A DNA stretch of 64,000 nt from Sphingomonas sp. BAUL-RG-20F-R05-02 (GTDB lineage Bacteria > Pseudomonadota > Alphaproteobacteria > Sphingomonadales > Sphingomonadaceae). The stretch lies in NCBI RefSeq assembly GCF_022662305.1, contig NZ_JAKNQH010000003.1:1-64000 (forward strand). Direction: 5' to 3'. Made by a program: the position numbers and the translations under genes. Position 1 is the first letter of the stretch. Every line of letters starts with the position of its first letter. Below the pieces are notes generated by a model. That model did no database searches and had not been told where the DNA came from. It saw only the letters and a list, made by a program, of their open reading frames with translations. Shown here piece by piece: positions 9,041 through 18,006 of the stretch.

Positions 9041-10063
9041 CTAAGACCTGTTCGACGATTGCTCTTCTGCCGGGGCTGAGACACCCGCCTCAGTCTGAAT
9101 GACCGGCTTCATCGTGCCGTCTGGATTATAATAGAGATGTTCCACCGTCACCGCGCGCCGCCCGATCGCGCCGCTCTGATCGCCGATTGCGAGCGTGGCA
9201 TTATGGAGGAACAGATACCATTTGCCCTTGAACTCGGCGATGCCGGGGTGGATGGTAAAACTGTACTTGCCCGAGCCGGTGAGTTCGCCGCGATAGGTCC
9301 ACGGCCCGGTGATCGCAGGCGCGGTCGCGTAAGAGACATGTTCATCGCGCTGCGTTGCCCGGTCGAGCGAGGCATACGTCAAGTAGTAGAGCTTGCCGCG
9401 CTTGTGCAGCCAGGGACCTTCTTCATAATGCGGCAGCGTGATCTCGGTGATCGGCCCGTCGAGTTCGATCATGTTCGGCTTGAGTTTGGCGATGTAGCAC
9501 TCGCGATTGCCCCACGCGATCCAGGTGGTGCCGTCGGTGTCGGTCAGCACGGTGGGATCAATGTCCTCCCAGCTATGCTTGCCCTTTGGCGTCATTTCGT
9601 TGGTGATCAGCGCCGATCCGCGGGCGTCCTTGAACGGACCTGTCGGCGTGTCGGATACGGCTACCCCGATCGCCTTGCCAGGATGGGTGCTGTCATGCTC
9701 GACGGGCGCGTAGAGATAGAACTTCCCGTTCTTCTCGATCGCCTGCGGCGCCCAGGCGTCCTGCTTGGCCCATTTGAAATCCTTGACGCTCATGATCGGC
9801 GGGTGCGCCGTCCACGTCTTCATGTCGGTGGTTGAATAGACCAGCCACTCGCGCATGTTGAACATCTCGTCACGCTGCGCCTCGTCGTGGTCGACATAGA
9901 GGTACAGCGTGTCGCCAACGACGAGAGGCGCCGGGTCTGCTAGGAACTTGTCGCGAATGATCGGGTTCGAACCGGGAACATGGGAACTGTGATCGACCAT
10001 TGTCGGTGCAGTCGTCGCCGCGGACAACAGGAGCGCCGCTAGCGACATTCCAAACCAAATCAT
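9041..10063 (-). CDS. Glycoside hydrolase family 43 protein
   Basis: A 340-residue exported enzyme with the five-bladed propeller pattern of GH43 (beta-xylosidase / alpha-arabinofuranosidase). The signal peptide is MIWFGMSLAALLLSAATTAP. Candidate catalytic residues are the general base Asp in FLADPAPLVVGDTLYLYVDH, the pKa-modulating Asp in SWEDIDPTVL and the general acid Glu in HYEEGPWLHKRGKLYYLTYA. I chose the ATG at 10063 because GGGAG lies upstream and the signal peptide starts there; the longer frame from 10147 adds a non-signal extension. It probably forms a unit with the downstream esterase for arabinoxylan or arabinan side chains. Specificity within GH43 cannot be told. Confidence 0.88.
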   Translation of the reverse strand: MIWFGMSLAALLLSAATTAPTMVDHSSHVPGSNPIIRDKFLADPAPLVVGDTLYLYVDHDEAQRDEMFNMREWLVYSTTDMKTWTAHPPIMSVKDFKWAKQDAWAPQAIEKNGKFYLYAPVEHDSTHPGKAIGVAVSDTPTGPFKDARGSALITNEMTPKGKHSWEDIDPTVLTDTDGTTWIAWGNRECYIAKLKPNMIELDGPITEITLPHYEEGPWLHKRGKLYYLTYASLDRATQRDEHVSYATAPAITGPWTYRGELTGSGKYSFTIHPGIAEFKGKWYLFLHNATLAIGDQSGAIGRRAVTVEHLYYNPDGTMKPVIQTEAGVSAPAEEQSSNRS

Positions 10064-10161
10064 TTGCCATCTCCCGGAGAACGGCTTGTAGGGTAGTGCA
10101 ACGGTTGGATTGGTCAACGGGGGATGCCGCCCATACGGTCGGCGCAACCATGTGTCGCCGT

Positions 10162-12000
10162 TTATGGTTGCCAGTTCGGCCGATAGCTAGGATCCAGCCG
10201 ACGATCGATGAAGTACGCCGCGCTGATGAACGCAAGATGCGTCAACGCCTGCGGGAAATTACCAAGCGGCAGACCACGCACGTCGAGTTCCTCCGAAAAC
10301 AAGCCGAGCGGATTGGCGTAGGCCATCCCCTTGCCCAGCACGATCTGCGCCTCGTCGAGCCGGCCGGCACGGGCGAGGCATTCGGCATACCAGAACGTGC
10401 AGGTGGTGAACGCGCCTTCGCCGCCCTCCAGGCCATCGGCGTTGCGGTAGCGATAGACCAGGCCATCGTCGCGCAACTGCGTGCCGATCGCATCCAACGT
10501 CTTCAGCCATACCGGGTCAGTCGCGGGGACGAAGCGAACCAGCGGCATCATCAGCAGCGCCGCATCGAGTTCGGTGCCGCCGCGTTCCTGCACGAAATAG
10601 CCGTGCTCCGGGTGACGGAAATTCTCCCACACATCTGCCACGATCGCGTCGCGACACGCCGTCCATTCCGCCATCGGCGCGGTCAACGACCGCTTGTGCG
10701 CCAGCCGGAGCGCACGGTCGATCGCCACCCAGCACATCACCCGCGAATGCAGGAAGTGGCGAGCCTCGCCCCGCATCTCCCAAATACCGGCGTCCGGCTC
10801 CTGCCAATGCTGCATGACGTATTCGACGATGCCGCGGACGTGCTGCCAGCCTTCGTGGCTGATCGCGGCGCCATATTTGTTGGAAAGATACACGCTGTCC
10901 ATCAGCTCGCCGAAGATATCGAGCTGGGTCTGGTCGTGCGCGGCATTGCCGATCCGTACCGGACGACTACCGGCATAACCTGCGAGGTGCGGCAGTTCCT
11001 GCTCGTCGCGGGCCTCCGATCCGTCGAGCGCATACATGATACGGATCGGGTGTTCGGGGTCGGCGGCCATCACCCGCTTGGCGGCCCAGCGCCGGAAATC
11101 CTCCGCCTCGTCGGTAAAGCCGAGCCGCATGAAGGCGTACACGGTAAACGAGGCGTCGCGGATCCACGTCGCGCGGTAATCCCAGTTGCGCCCGGCGCCC
11201 GATGCTTCCGGCAGGCCGAACGTCGCCGCCGCCGCGATCGAGCCATGCTCCGCCGAGGTCAGCAGCTTCAGCGCCAGCGCCGACCGCAGCACAGCCTCGC
11301 GCCACCGTCCCTTGTAGCTGGCTTGATGCAGCCAGTGGCGCCACGCCGCGACGGTTCCGTCGATCGCAGCGGCGAGAGCAGCGTCGTTGGCAGGCGCGGT
11401 CAGCGTTTCACCACCGAGGATGAACCACGCGCTTTCACCGACGTGTAACGTAAAGCTGCTCCGCGCGGCGCCCTCCGCACACGTCAGCGGAACCGACGCG
11501 AACAGCCGCAGCGTGAGGCCCGGTCCGCTGAAACACACTCCCCCCGCCACCGGGGCGACATCCGGCACCGCGCGTGCGTAATCGAAGCGTGGCGCGCAAT
11601 CGGCGGTGAACGCGACCGTGCCTTTCGTCACCGTAACGCGCCGGATCAGGCAGCGCGCGCCGTGATCGGGGCGGGGGTGCGCATCGGGATGCGGCATCAA
11701 GTCGACGACCTCCGCACTGCCATCTTCGCCCATCCAGCGGGTCGTCAGCACGTTGGTGTCGGGAATGTAGATCTGCATGTGGCGCGGGTTCTGGAGCGCC
11801 GGCGTGATCGCGAACGCGCCGCCGCTGCCGACATCGAGCAGGTCGGCGAAGATCGTCGGGCTGTCGAGCGCGGGCCAGCACAGATAGTCGACCGTACCGT
11901 CGCGCGCGACCAGCGCCGCAGTAGTGAGATCGCCGATGATGCCGTGATCGCCGATCGTGCGGAGCGGCGGCACGTCGTCCGAGCGGTGGCGTTCAACCAT
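10162..12000 (-). CDS. Glycoside hydrolase family 15 (glucoamylase/trehalase type)
   Basis: A 612-residue cytoplasmic enzyme without a signal peptide. The N-terminal beta-sandwich domain (RTIGDHGIIGDLTTAALVAR, VDYLCWPALDSPTIFADLLD) is followed by the (alpha/alpha)6 catalytic domain from about residue 230. GH15 motifs include RNWDYRATWIRDASFTVYAF and GIWEMRGEARHFLHSRVMCW, where the Glu of WEMRGE is the expected general acid, plus ECLARAGRLDEAQIVLGKGM near the end. Soluble bacterial GH15 proteins of this architecture include trehalases as well as glucoamylases, so either is possible. Its start overlaps the end of the preceding SDR gene by 8 bases, which implies translational coupling. Confidence 0.88.
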   Translation of the reverse strand: MVERHRSDDVPPLRTIGDHGIIGDLTTAALVARDGTVDYLCWPALDSPTIFADLLDVGSGGAFAITPALQNPRHMQIYIPDTNVLTTRWMGEDGSAEVVDLMPHPDAHPRPDHGARCLIRRVTVTKGTVAFTADCAPRFDYARAVPDVAPVAGGVCFSGPGLTLRLFASVPLTCAEGAARSSFTLHVGESAWFILGGETLTAPANDAALAAAIDGTVAAWRHWLHQASYKGRWREAVLRSALALKLLTSAEHGSIAAAATFGLPEASGAGRNWDYRATWIRDASFTVYAFMRLGFTDEAEDFRRWAAKRVMAADPEHPIRIMYALDGSEARDEQELPHLAGYAGSRPVRIGNAAHDQTQLDIFGELMDSVYLSNKYGAAISHEGWQHVRGIVEYVMQHWQEPDAGIWEMRGEARHFLHSRVMCWVAIDRALRLAHKRSLTAPMAEWTACRDAIVADVWENFRHPEHGYFVQERGGTELDAALLMMPLVRFVPATDPVWLKTLDAIGTQLRDDGLVYRYRNADGLEGGEGAFTTCTFWYAECLARAGRLDEAQIVLGKGMAYANPLGLFSEELDVRGLPLGNFPQALTHLAFISAAYFIDRRLDPSYRPNWQP

Positions 12001-12805
12001 TGTCGCGAAACTCGGGGTACAGCGACATGCCGCCATCGACGAACAGGGTGGTGCCGGTGACGTAATCCGCCTCGTCCGAGGCAAGCCACACCGCCGCACG
12101 GGCGACATCCTCGGGATCGCCGATGCGGCCGTACGGAATTAGCCGCAACAGCTTGCTGAGCGCCTCGTCACTGTCCCAGGCATCCTGGTTGATCGGCGTC
12201 TTGATCGCTCCCGGCGCGATCGCGTTGACGCGGATGCCGTCGCTTGCGACCTCCTGCGCGAGCGTGCGGGTCAGCATCCGGATGCCCCCCTTGGCCGAGG
12301 CATAGTTGATGTGGCCGGCCCAGGGGATCACCTCATGCACCGAACTCATCGCGACGATGACGCCGGCGCTGCGCGCCGGGCGGCCCGCCGCCGGCTGCGC
12401 GCGGAAATGCCGCACCGCCTCACGCGCGCACAGAAACTGACCAGTCAGGTTGATGTCGATGACGGTGTTCCAGTCCTCCAGCGTCATGTCGGCGATCGCG
12501 GCATCCTTCTGCACGCCGGAATTGGCAACGAGCACATCGACCCGGCCGAATGCGGCGGCGGTCTGCTCGAACAACGCGGCGACCTCGTCCTCCTTCGACA
12601 CGTCGGCCTGCACCGCGATCGCGCGGCCGCTGCCGGCGGTGATGCGCGCGACGAGGTCTTCGGCGGCGTCGCGACCGGAGCGATAGTTCACCGCCACCGC
12701 CGCTCCCGCGTCGGCCAGCGCCTCCGCCACGGCAAGACCGATGCCGGAACTCGCGCCGGAGACGATGGCGACATGGTCGATCAGTGGCTGGTGTTGCGTC
12801 GGCAT
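11993..12805 (-). CDS. SDR-family dehydrogenase (glucose 1-dehydrogenase-like)
   Basis: A 270-residue NAD(P)-dependent short-chain dehydrogenase. It has the Rossmann motif VSGASSGIGLAVAEALA, an ADVSKED acidic motif, VANSGVQ in place of the usual NNAG, the catalytic Ser in AMSSVHEVIPWAGHINYASAK with the YxxxK pair, and the C-terminal DYVTGTTLFVDGGMSLYPEF typical of glucose 1-dehydrogenases. I chose the ATG at 12805 because the family begins there; the upstream in-frame sequence is not homologous. Its stop overlaps the GH15 start, so a glucose-releasing hydrolase and a putative glucose dehydrogenase are made from one transcript. The substrate is inferred from similarity and context. Confidence 0.85.
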   Translation of the reverse strand: MPTQHQPLIDHVAIVSGASSGIGLAVAEALADAGAAVAVNYRSGRDAAEDLVARITAGSGRAIAVQADVSKEDEVAALFEQTAAAFGRVDVLVANSGVQKDAAIADMTLEDWNTVIDINLTGQFLCAREAVRHFRAQPAAGRPARSAGVIVAMSSVHEVIPWAGHINYASAKGGIRMLTRTLAQEVASDGIRVNAIAPGAIKTPINQDAWDSDEALSKLLRLIPYGRIGDPEDVARAAVWLASDEADYVTGTTLFVDGGMSLYPEFRDNG

Positions 12806-13207
12806 CGGGATCTCACAAATGGTGCTGCCGCTAAACACTTCAACGACGAATGGGATGCCCGCGCCGGTCGCAATCGCCTGAGCGCGCGCTACGCCGCTCT
12901 GCAGCAGCATCATGCCCAGATCGACCTGCGATGCCTTAAAGTTGCCGCAAAATCGGGCGGAATACCCGGCTCAATAAAGGGGAAGTGCTAGAAAAGTGCC
13001 GCGAGTCGCCCCGCAAGTACGGTGAGATGAGCGCGTCAGCTATATACAGCGGCAAATTTGTTCATCGAGGAGCAAGAAACCGTTGCAGAAAAGTGACAAT
13101 TTCGGGGTTCCCGGCTTTTTTCACTTCGCAGTGCAACAAGTCGCCACAAAGCAGGTTCAGTGGGCTCTGGGTTCAACCATTCCGTAAGCTTGTAAGGTCT
13201 CAAACAG
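12806..13207. other. Intergenic region between divergent genes
   Basis: About 400 bases separating the SDR-GH15 unit (minus) from the outer-membrane protein gene (plus). It must hold both promoters. I see no convincing coding frame and no operator I can name. Confidence 0.4.
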
Positions 13208-13858
13208 ATGCTGAAAATCAAACTCGCCGCCGCCGCTCTCGCCGTGTTCGCAGCCGCCCCTGCCATCGCGCAGGACACGTCGGCTCCGATGCCTGCGGAC
13301 AACTCCACCCCGACCGCACCGGACGGCAGCAAGGCGTTTGGCATCGTGCCGTATGTCGGCGTGATGGGCAGCTATGAGTCGTTCGACAACCAGCCGAACC
13401 ACGGCATCCCGCAGGCGCTGAACGCGAATGGTTCGCTGCGCAACAACTACCGCCTGACCGGTGGTCTGGTTGAGGGCGTGGTCGGCTTCAACGTGCCGCT
13501 CGGCCCGGTGTTCGTCGGTGCGGAAGGTACCGTTGCCAAGGGCTTCACCGGCAACATCGATTGGGAATACGGCGGTGCAGGCCGTTTCGGCGTGCGCGCT
13601 GGTGACAGCGGCCTGTTCTTCGGCAAGGTCGGCTACAAGTGGGTCAACTTCGACCACTACGCACCCTACGTCAGCGGCAACCGCAACGACAAGACGCATG
13701 ACGGCATGGACTACGGCATCGGCTTCGAAGTCGGCCCGCAGGACATCGGCCTGAAGGGCATCACCGGCAACGCCGGCTTCCGCATCCGCGGCGAAGTCGA
13801 CACCTTCGGTGCGTTCCACAGCTTCACCCCGAAGCTCGGCGTCATCACGCACTTCTAA
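13208..13858 (+). CDS. Outer-membrane beta-barrel protein (opacity-like)
   Basis: A 216-residue small porin-like protein. The signal peptide MLKIKLAAAALAVFAAAPAIAQ is followed by a short Pro/Thr/Ala linker and then alternating hydrophobic strands with Gly and aromatic residues (VPYVGVMGSYESFD, LVEGVVGFNVPLGPVFVGAE, GLFFGKVGYKWVNF, GNAGFRIRGEVDTFG). It ends in phenylalanine (LGVITHF), the usual Bam-recognition signal. The length fits an eight-stranded barrel. It is monocistronic with a strong terminator behind it. Proteins of this type are abundant in sphingomonads, and the function of this one is unknown. Confidence 0.85.
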   Translation: MLKIKLAAAALAVFAAAPAIAQDTSAPMPADNSTPTAPDGSKAFGIVPYVGVMGSYESFDNQPNHGIPQALNANGSLRNNYRLTGGLVEGVVGFNVPLGPVFVGAEGTVAKGFTGNIDWEYGGAGRFGVRAGDSGLFFGKVGYKWVNFDHYAPYVSGNRNDKTHDGMDYGIGFEVGPQDIGLKGITGNAGFRIRGEVDTFGAFHSFTPKLGVITHF

Positions 13859-13882
13859 GACTTCGGTCCTAGGACGCTGCCG

Positions 13883-13917
13883 AAAGGGCGGGGAACGGCG
13901 ACGTTCCCCGCCCTTTT
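13883..13917 (+). terminator. Rho-independent terminator after the barrel protein gene
   Basis: AAAGGGCGGGGAACG (13883-13897), a four-base loop and CGTTCCCCGCCCTTT form a perfect 15-bp stem with the T-tract at its 3' foot. It lies 25 bases after the stop codon. Being symmetrical (A-rich then T-rich) it could also work in the other direction. Confidence 0.9.
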
Positions 13918-13972
13918 GCGTATGCGGCACCGCGGGTCTGAACGCCTTGCTCACTCAACCGTTTAGGGTGGG

Positions 13973-15067
13973 ATGACACCCGCTCGCCCCGATCCCGCCC
14001 CGCGTGAAAGCGCGCGTGAATGGCTGCCGCGCCGGGTGCTGCTGACCCGCAGCGCGCGCGACTGGCCGCACGCGCGTGCCATCGCCGAACGCGCGGCGGC
14101 GCGCGGCGTGGAGGTGGTCGAGCTGGCGAACGACCGGCTGTTGCTCGATCTGCCCGATGATCCGCGCCGGGCCTACGCTGCGGCCAAGGCGACGCTCGCG
14201 GTGGTCGTCGCGCCCCCCTCCAAGCGCAAGTTCCAGCCGATCGCGCCGAGCGCAGACTGGCGCGTCGATCTCGCCGAAGGCTGCCCGGCGCATTGCGGCT
14301 ATTGCTACCTCGCCGGCTCGCTGAAAGGCCCGCCGATCACGCGGGTCTACGCCAACCTCGACGAAATCCTCGCCGCCGTGCCCGCCTATCTCGGTCAGGG
14401 CACCATCACCTCGCGCAGCACCGCGCGCGCACACGAAGGCACCACGTTCGAGGCATCGTGCTATACCGATCCGCTCGCGCTCGAACCGTTGACGGGGTCG
14501 CTCTCCACCGCGATCACCTGGTTCGGCAGTTGGCAGGCGGACGCGCAACTGCGTTTCACCAGCAAGTTCGCCGATGTCACGCCATTGCTCGGCCTCGCAC
14601 ACAACGGTCGCACGCGGATGCGCGCCTCGCTCAACCCGCGCGCCTTTGCGCGGTTCGAGGGCGGCACCTCGCCGGTGGCGGAGCGGCTGCGCGCGCTGCG
14701 GCAGATGGCGCAGGCGGGCTATCCGATCGGGCTGACGATCGCGCCGATCATCGCCGCCGACGGCTGGCGCGAGGCATACGCCACGCTGATCGACGATGCC
14801 GCCACCGCGCTCGCCGATCTGCCCGCGCTCGACCTGACGGTCGAACTCATCACCCATCGCTACAATCCGGGATCGAAGGCGGTGCTCGAAAGCTGGTATC
14901 CCGGCTCGTCGCTCGACATGGGGATGGACCGGCGCACCATCAAACGCACCAAGTTCGGCAGCGAGAAACTGGTCTACGACGCCGCGACGATGCGCGAACT
15001 GCGCAGCTTCTTCGAAGACAAGATCGCGGCCGCACTGCCGCTCGCGCGGGTGCTGTACTGGACATGA
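13973..15067 (+). CDS. Radical SAM protein, spore photoproduct lyase-like
   Basis: A 364-residue protein whose radical-SAM cluster motif is CPAHCGYCYL (Cys104, Cys108, Cys111) within WRVDLAEGCPAHCGYCYLAG. The surrounding sequence (ITRVYANLDEILAAVPAYLG, FTSKFADVTPLLGLAHNGRT, RASLNPRAFARFEGG) and the C-terminal LELITHRYNPGSK-type segment match the SPL-like radical SAM family rather than methylthiotransferases. True spore photoproduct lyase repairs thymine dimers in endospores. This organism should not sporulate, so the substrate is unknown, but DNA photoproduct repair is a reasonable guess. Its stop overlaps the next start (ATGA), making a three-gene operon. Confidence 0.85.
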   Translation: MTPARPDPAPRESAREWLPRRVLLTRSARDWPHARAIAERAAARGVEVVELANDRLLLDLPDDPRRAYAAAKATLAVVVAPPSKRKFQPIAPSADWRVDLAEGCPAHCGYCYLAGSLKGPPITRVYANLDEILAAVPAYLGQGTITSRSTARAHEGTTFEASCYTDPLALEPLTGSLSTAITWFGSWQADAQLRFTSKFADVTPLLGLAHNGRTRMRASLNPRAFARFEGGTSPVAERLRALRQMAQAGYPIGLTIAPIIAADGWREAYATLIDDAATALADLPALDLTVELITHRYNPGSKAVLESWYPGSSLDMGMDRRTIKRTKFGSEKLVYDAATMRELRSFFEDKIAAALPLARVLYWT

Positions 15068-15570
15068 CCGTGTTCTTCACCGCCGACACCCATTTCGGCG
15101 ACCACCGCACCATCAACATCTGGAAACGCCCGTTCGCGAACACCGCCGAGATGGACGCCCTGATCCTGGAGCGCTGGAACGCCACCGTCGCGCCCGATGA
15201 TGAGGTGTGGCACCTCGGCGACGTCGCGCGCCGGCCGGCGGATGTGGCGGGCTGGCTCGCCCGGCTGAACGGGCGCAAACACCTGCTGCGCGGCAACAAC
15301 GATCCCGATGCCACGCTCGCTGCCGTCGGCTGGGCGAGCGTCGGCGATTATGCCGAGATCGAGCTGGGCGGGCGCAAGCTCGTGCTGTGCCACTATCCGT
15401 TCCGATCGTGGAATGGTCAGCATCGCGGCAGCCTCAACCTGCACGGCCACAGCCACGGTCGCCTCAAGCCGATGCCACGCCAATATGACGTCGGCGTCGA
15501 CGTTTACGAATACACGCCAGCCACCCTCGCGGCGGTGCTGGCCAGCAAGGACACACAACATGGCGGATGA
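15064..15570 (+). CDS. Calcineurin-like metallophosphoesterase
   Basis: A 168-residue phosphoesterase that starts at an ATG overlapping the radical SAM stop codon. All metal-ligand motifs are present: FFTADTHFGDH (DxH), WHLGDVARR (GDxxxx), RGNNDPD (GNxD), CHYPFRSW (H) and NLHGHSHGRL (GHxH). The length and the opening TADTHFGDHRTIN match the small YfcE/MPP-type subfamily with probable nucleotide or phosphodiester substrates. It lies between a radical SAM gene and an ABC1-kinase gene with overlaps on both sides, so the three are translated together. A role in nucleic-acid repair with its radical SAM neighbour is only inference. Confidence 0.88.
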   Translation: MTVFFTADTHFGDHRTINIWKRPFANTAEMDALILERWNATVAPDDEVWHLGDVARRPADVAGWLARLNGRKHLLRGNNDPDATLAAVGWASVGDYAEIELGGRKLVLCHYPFRSWNGQHRGSLNLHGHSHGRLKPMPRQYDVGVDVYEYTPATLAAVLASKDTQHGG

Positions 15571-16876
15571 CAACGGACGCGCGATCCCGAGCGGGCGGCT
15601 GTCGCGGCTCGGCCGGTTCGGCCGGATGGCGGGCGGCATCGCCGGCGGTGTGATGGCGGAGGGCGCGCGCAAGCTGGCGAGCGGCGAACGCCCGCGCATG
15701 AGCGACCTGCTGCTCACCCCCGCCAACGCGACGCGGGTGGCGGACCAGCTCGCGCACCTGCGTGGTGCCGCGATGAAGCTCGGCCAGATGATCTCGATGG
15801 ACGCAGGCGACATGCTTCCGCCCGAACTCACCCGCATCCTGTCGCGGCTGCGCGACAATGCGCACCACATGCCGCCACAACAGCTCGACAAGGTGCTGAT
15901 CGCCGAGTGGGGCCGCGACTGGCGGCGGCGCTTCCGGCATTTCCAGGCGCAGCCGGTCGCCGCCGCCTCGATCGGGCAGGTTCACCGCGCCGAACTGCCC
16001 GACGGGCGGATCCTCGCGATCAAGGTGCAATATGCCGGTGTGGCGGCGAGCATCGACGCAGATGTCGACAATGTGGCGACGCTGCTACGCGTCTCCGGGC
16101 TGCTCCCGCGCGAGATCGACATTGCGCCCCTGCTCACCGAGGCCAAGCGGCAGTTGCACGAGGAGGCAGACTACACACGCGAACGCACCATGCTGGAACG
16201 CTACCGCACGCTGATCGGTGATGATCCCGCCTACGTCGTCCCCGCTGCCGAGCCTGCGTTCAGCACCCCCAACGTGCTGGCGATGGACTTCATCGCCGGC
16301 GAACGCATCGAGGCGCTGGAGACGCGCGGGCAGGAAGAGCGCGACCGCGCCGCGCACGCGCTCGTCGCGCTGGTCTTACGCGAACTGTTCGCGTGGGGCA
16401 CGATGCAGACCGATCCCAATTTCGCCAATTACCGCTGGCAGGCCGAGACGGGCAGGCTGGTGCTGCTCGATTTCGGCGCGACCCGCGATATCCTGCCGGA
16501 AACGCGCGCTGGCTATCACCGCCTGCTGATGGCCGGGCTCGGTGGCGATCGGGATGCAGTGCGTGAAGCGGCGGTGGCGGCGGGGTTCCTCGGGGAAGCG
16601 GCGGTGGCGCGACACCGCGCGGCGGTGGACCGGATGATCGACGTGATCCTCGGCGAGATGACGCGCGAAGGCCCGTTCGACTTTGGCGACCGCAGCTTCG
16701 TCGGCGTGATCCGCGAGGAGGCGCAGGCCATGGCGGAGGATCGCGCGACCTGGCACGTACCGCCGATCGACACGCTGTTCGTACAGCGCAAGATCAGCGG
16801 CACCGCATTGCTGTGCGCGCGGCTGAAGGCCAAGGTCGAGGTGCGCGGCATGATCGAGGCCTATCAGAACGCGTAG
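15560..16876 (+). CDS. ABC1/AarF (UbiB-type) atypical kinase
   Basis: A 438-residue protein of the ABC1/ADCK atypical kinase family. I see the KxGQ motif in RGAAMKLGQMISMDAGDMLP, the A-rich loop PVAAASIGQVHRAELPDG, the VAIK-type lysine in RILAIKVQYAGV, the metal-ligand region QTDPNFANYRW and LLDFGATRDI in place of the DFG motif. Relatives act in ubiquinone synthesis or lipid handling, but this soluble, shorter form lacks the C-terminal membrane helices of UbiB. The ATG at 15560 lies inside the phosphoesterase gene (11-base overlap). Its 3' end overlaps the convergent radical SAM gene by 13 bases. Confidence 0.87.
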   Translation: MADDNGRAIPSGRLSRLGRFGRMAGGIAGGVMAEGARKLASGERPRMSDLLLTPANATRVADQLAHLRGAAMKLGQMISMDAGDMLPPELTRILSRLRDNAHHMPPQQLDKVLIAEWGRDWRRRFRHFQAQPVAAASIGQVHRAELPDGRILAIKVQYAGVAASIDADVDNVATLLRVSGLLPREIDIAPLLTEAKRQLHEEADYTRERTMLERYRTLIGDDPAYVVPAAEPAFSTPNVLAMDFIAGERIEALETRGQEERDRAAHALVALVLRELFAWGTMQTDPNFANYRWQAETGRLVLLDFGATRDILPETRAGYHRLLMAGLGGDRDAVREAAVAAGFLGEAAVARHRAAVDRMIDVILGEMTREGPFDFGDRSFVGVIREEAQAMAEDRATWHVPPIDTLFVQRKISGTALLCARLKAKVEVRGMIEAYQNA

Positions 16877-17928
16877 CGCACCGCGCAATACGGCATCGCC
16901 GCACCCAGCCAGCCGAGGAAGCGGTCGAGCCATTGCCGCTTCCACCCCACCTTGTAACGCAGGTTGTGCATGCCCGACTGGCTCCACTTGGTTTCCTGAA
17001 TGTCGGGGCGCCACAGCCATTCTTCGGCGCGCGGGTGCCATTGCAGGTTGGTGTCGTGGAGCGCTTCGTTGTGCGTCAGGAAGATCACCTCGCACTTGAG
17101 CTGCGCCTTCGCCGCCGGGGAGAGCGTGTCGTTCAGCTCGGCGAACAACGCCTTCCACTCCGGCTCCCAGTTTTCATGCACGATCACCGGCGAGAAGTTG
17201 ACGTGCACCTCGTAACCGGCGGCGACGAAAGCGTTGATCGCGGCGATCCGCTCGGACACCGGTGAGGTGCGCACGTCGACGATCTTCGCGATCGTCTCGG
17301 GCATTAGCGAGAAGCGGATCCGGGTGCGTCCCTGCGGATCGTACTCTAGCAAATCGCGATTGACGTATTTGGTGGCGAACGAACCCTTGGCATTGGGGAT
17401 GTCCCGAAACGCCGCGACCAGATCGCGCACGTTGTCCGACAGCGCGGCATCCAGCGACAGATCGCCGTTTTCACCGAGATCGTACACCCAATCGACCGGA
17501 TCGATCGTGTTCGGCTCGGGCTTCACGCCCTGTTTGGCGGCATGACGCGCCAGCGCCCGCGTAATATCGTCGATGTTGACGAAGATGCTGATCGGGTTCG
17601 CATAGCCCTTGCGCCGCCCGACGTAACAATAAGCGCACGCCATCGCGCAGCCATTCGAGGAGGACGGCGCGATGAAATCCGCCGATCGCCCGTTGGGCCG
17701 CATCGCCAGCCCCTTCTTCACGCCGAGCACGAGGATCTCGCGCTTCACCCGCAGCCAATCCTCGGCAAGCGCGGGGTTGGCAAGCTGTGCAATCTTCCAG
17801 TGGCTCGCAACCTCGACCAGCTCGGCATCCGGAAAGCGCGCCAGCACCTCGCGCCCACGCGGGTAATCGCGCACGGCGGGTTCGAGGTAGATCAGGCGGG
17901 GGTCGATCAGCGTGCGCGGCAGGGCCAT
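16864..17928 (-). CDS. Second SPL-like radical SAM protein
   Basis: A 354-residue radical SAM protein with the cluster motif CAMACAYCYVG (about residues 92-102, inside APSSSNGCAMACAYCYVGRR). Downstream landmarks are ISIFVNIDDITRALARHA, GSFATKYVNRDLLEYDPQGR, RIRFSLMPETIAKIVDVRTS and VIVHENWEPEWKALFAELND, which fit the larger spore-photoproduct-lyase-family group. It is only distantly similar to the first SPL-like protein at 13973-15067, so the two are not a recent duplication. Its last codons overlap the end of the ABC1 gene on the opposite strand. The substrate is unknown. Confidence 0.87.
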   Translation of the reverse strand: MALPRTLIDPRLIYLEPAVRDYPRGREVLARFPDAELVEVASHWKIAQLANPALAEDWLRVKREILVLGVKKGLAMRPNGRSADFIAPSSSNGCAMACAYCYVGRRKGYANPISIFVNIDDITRALARHAAKQGVKPEPNTIDPVDWVYDLGENGDLSLDAALSDNVRDLVAAFRDIPNAKGSFATKYVNRDLLEYDPQGRTRIRFSLMPETIAKIVDVRTSPVSERIAAINAFVAAGYEVHVNFSPVIVHENWEPEWKALFAELNDTLSPAAKAQLKCEVIFLTHNEALHDTNLQWHPRAEEWLWRPDIQETKWSQSGMHNLRYKVGWKRQWLDRFLGWLGAAMPYCAVRYAF

Positions 17929-18006
17929 GTCGGTTCAACGCGGGCGCCAACGGCCGGGTCCGCGCGGGCCTCGCAATCGCCGCGCGGAGATGCGATGGAG
18001 CGGGGC

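Noticed and set aside
9131..9140. ATTATAATAG inside the GH43 gene resembling the flagellar TATAATA element
   Set aside because: It lies within coding sequence, is not the exact 10-mer TCCTATAATA and is not upstream of a flagellar gene.
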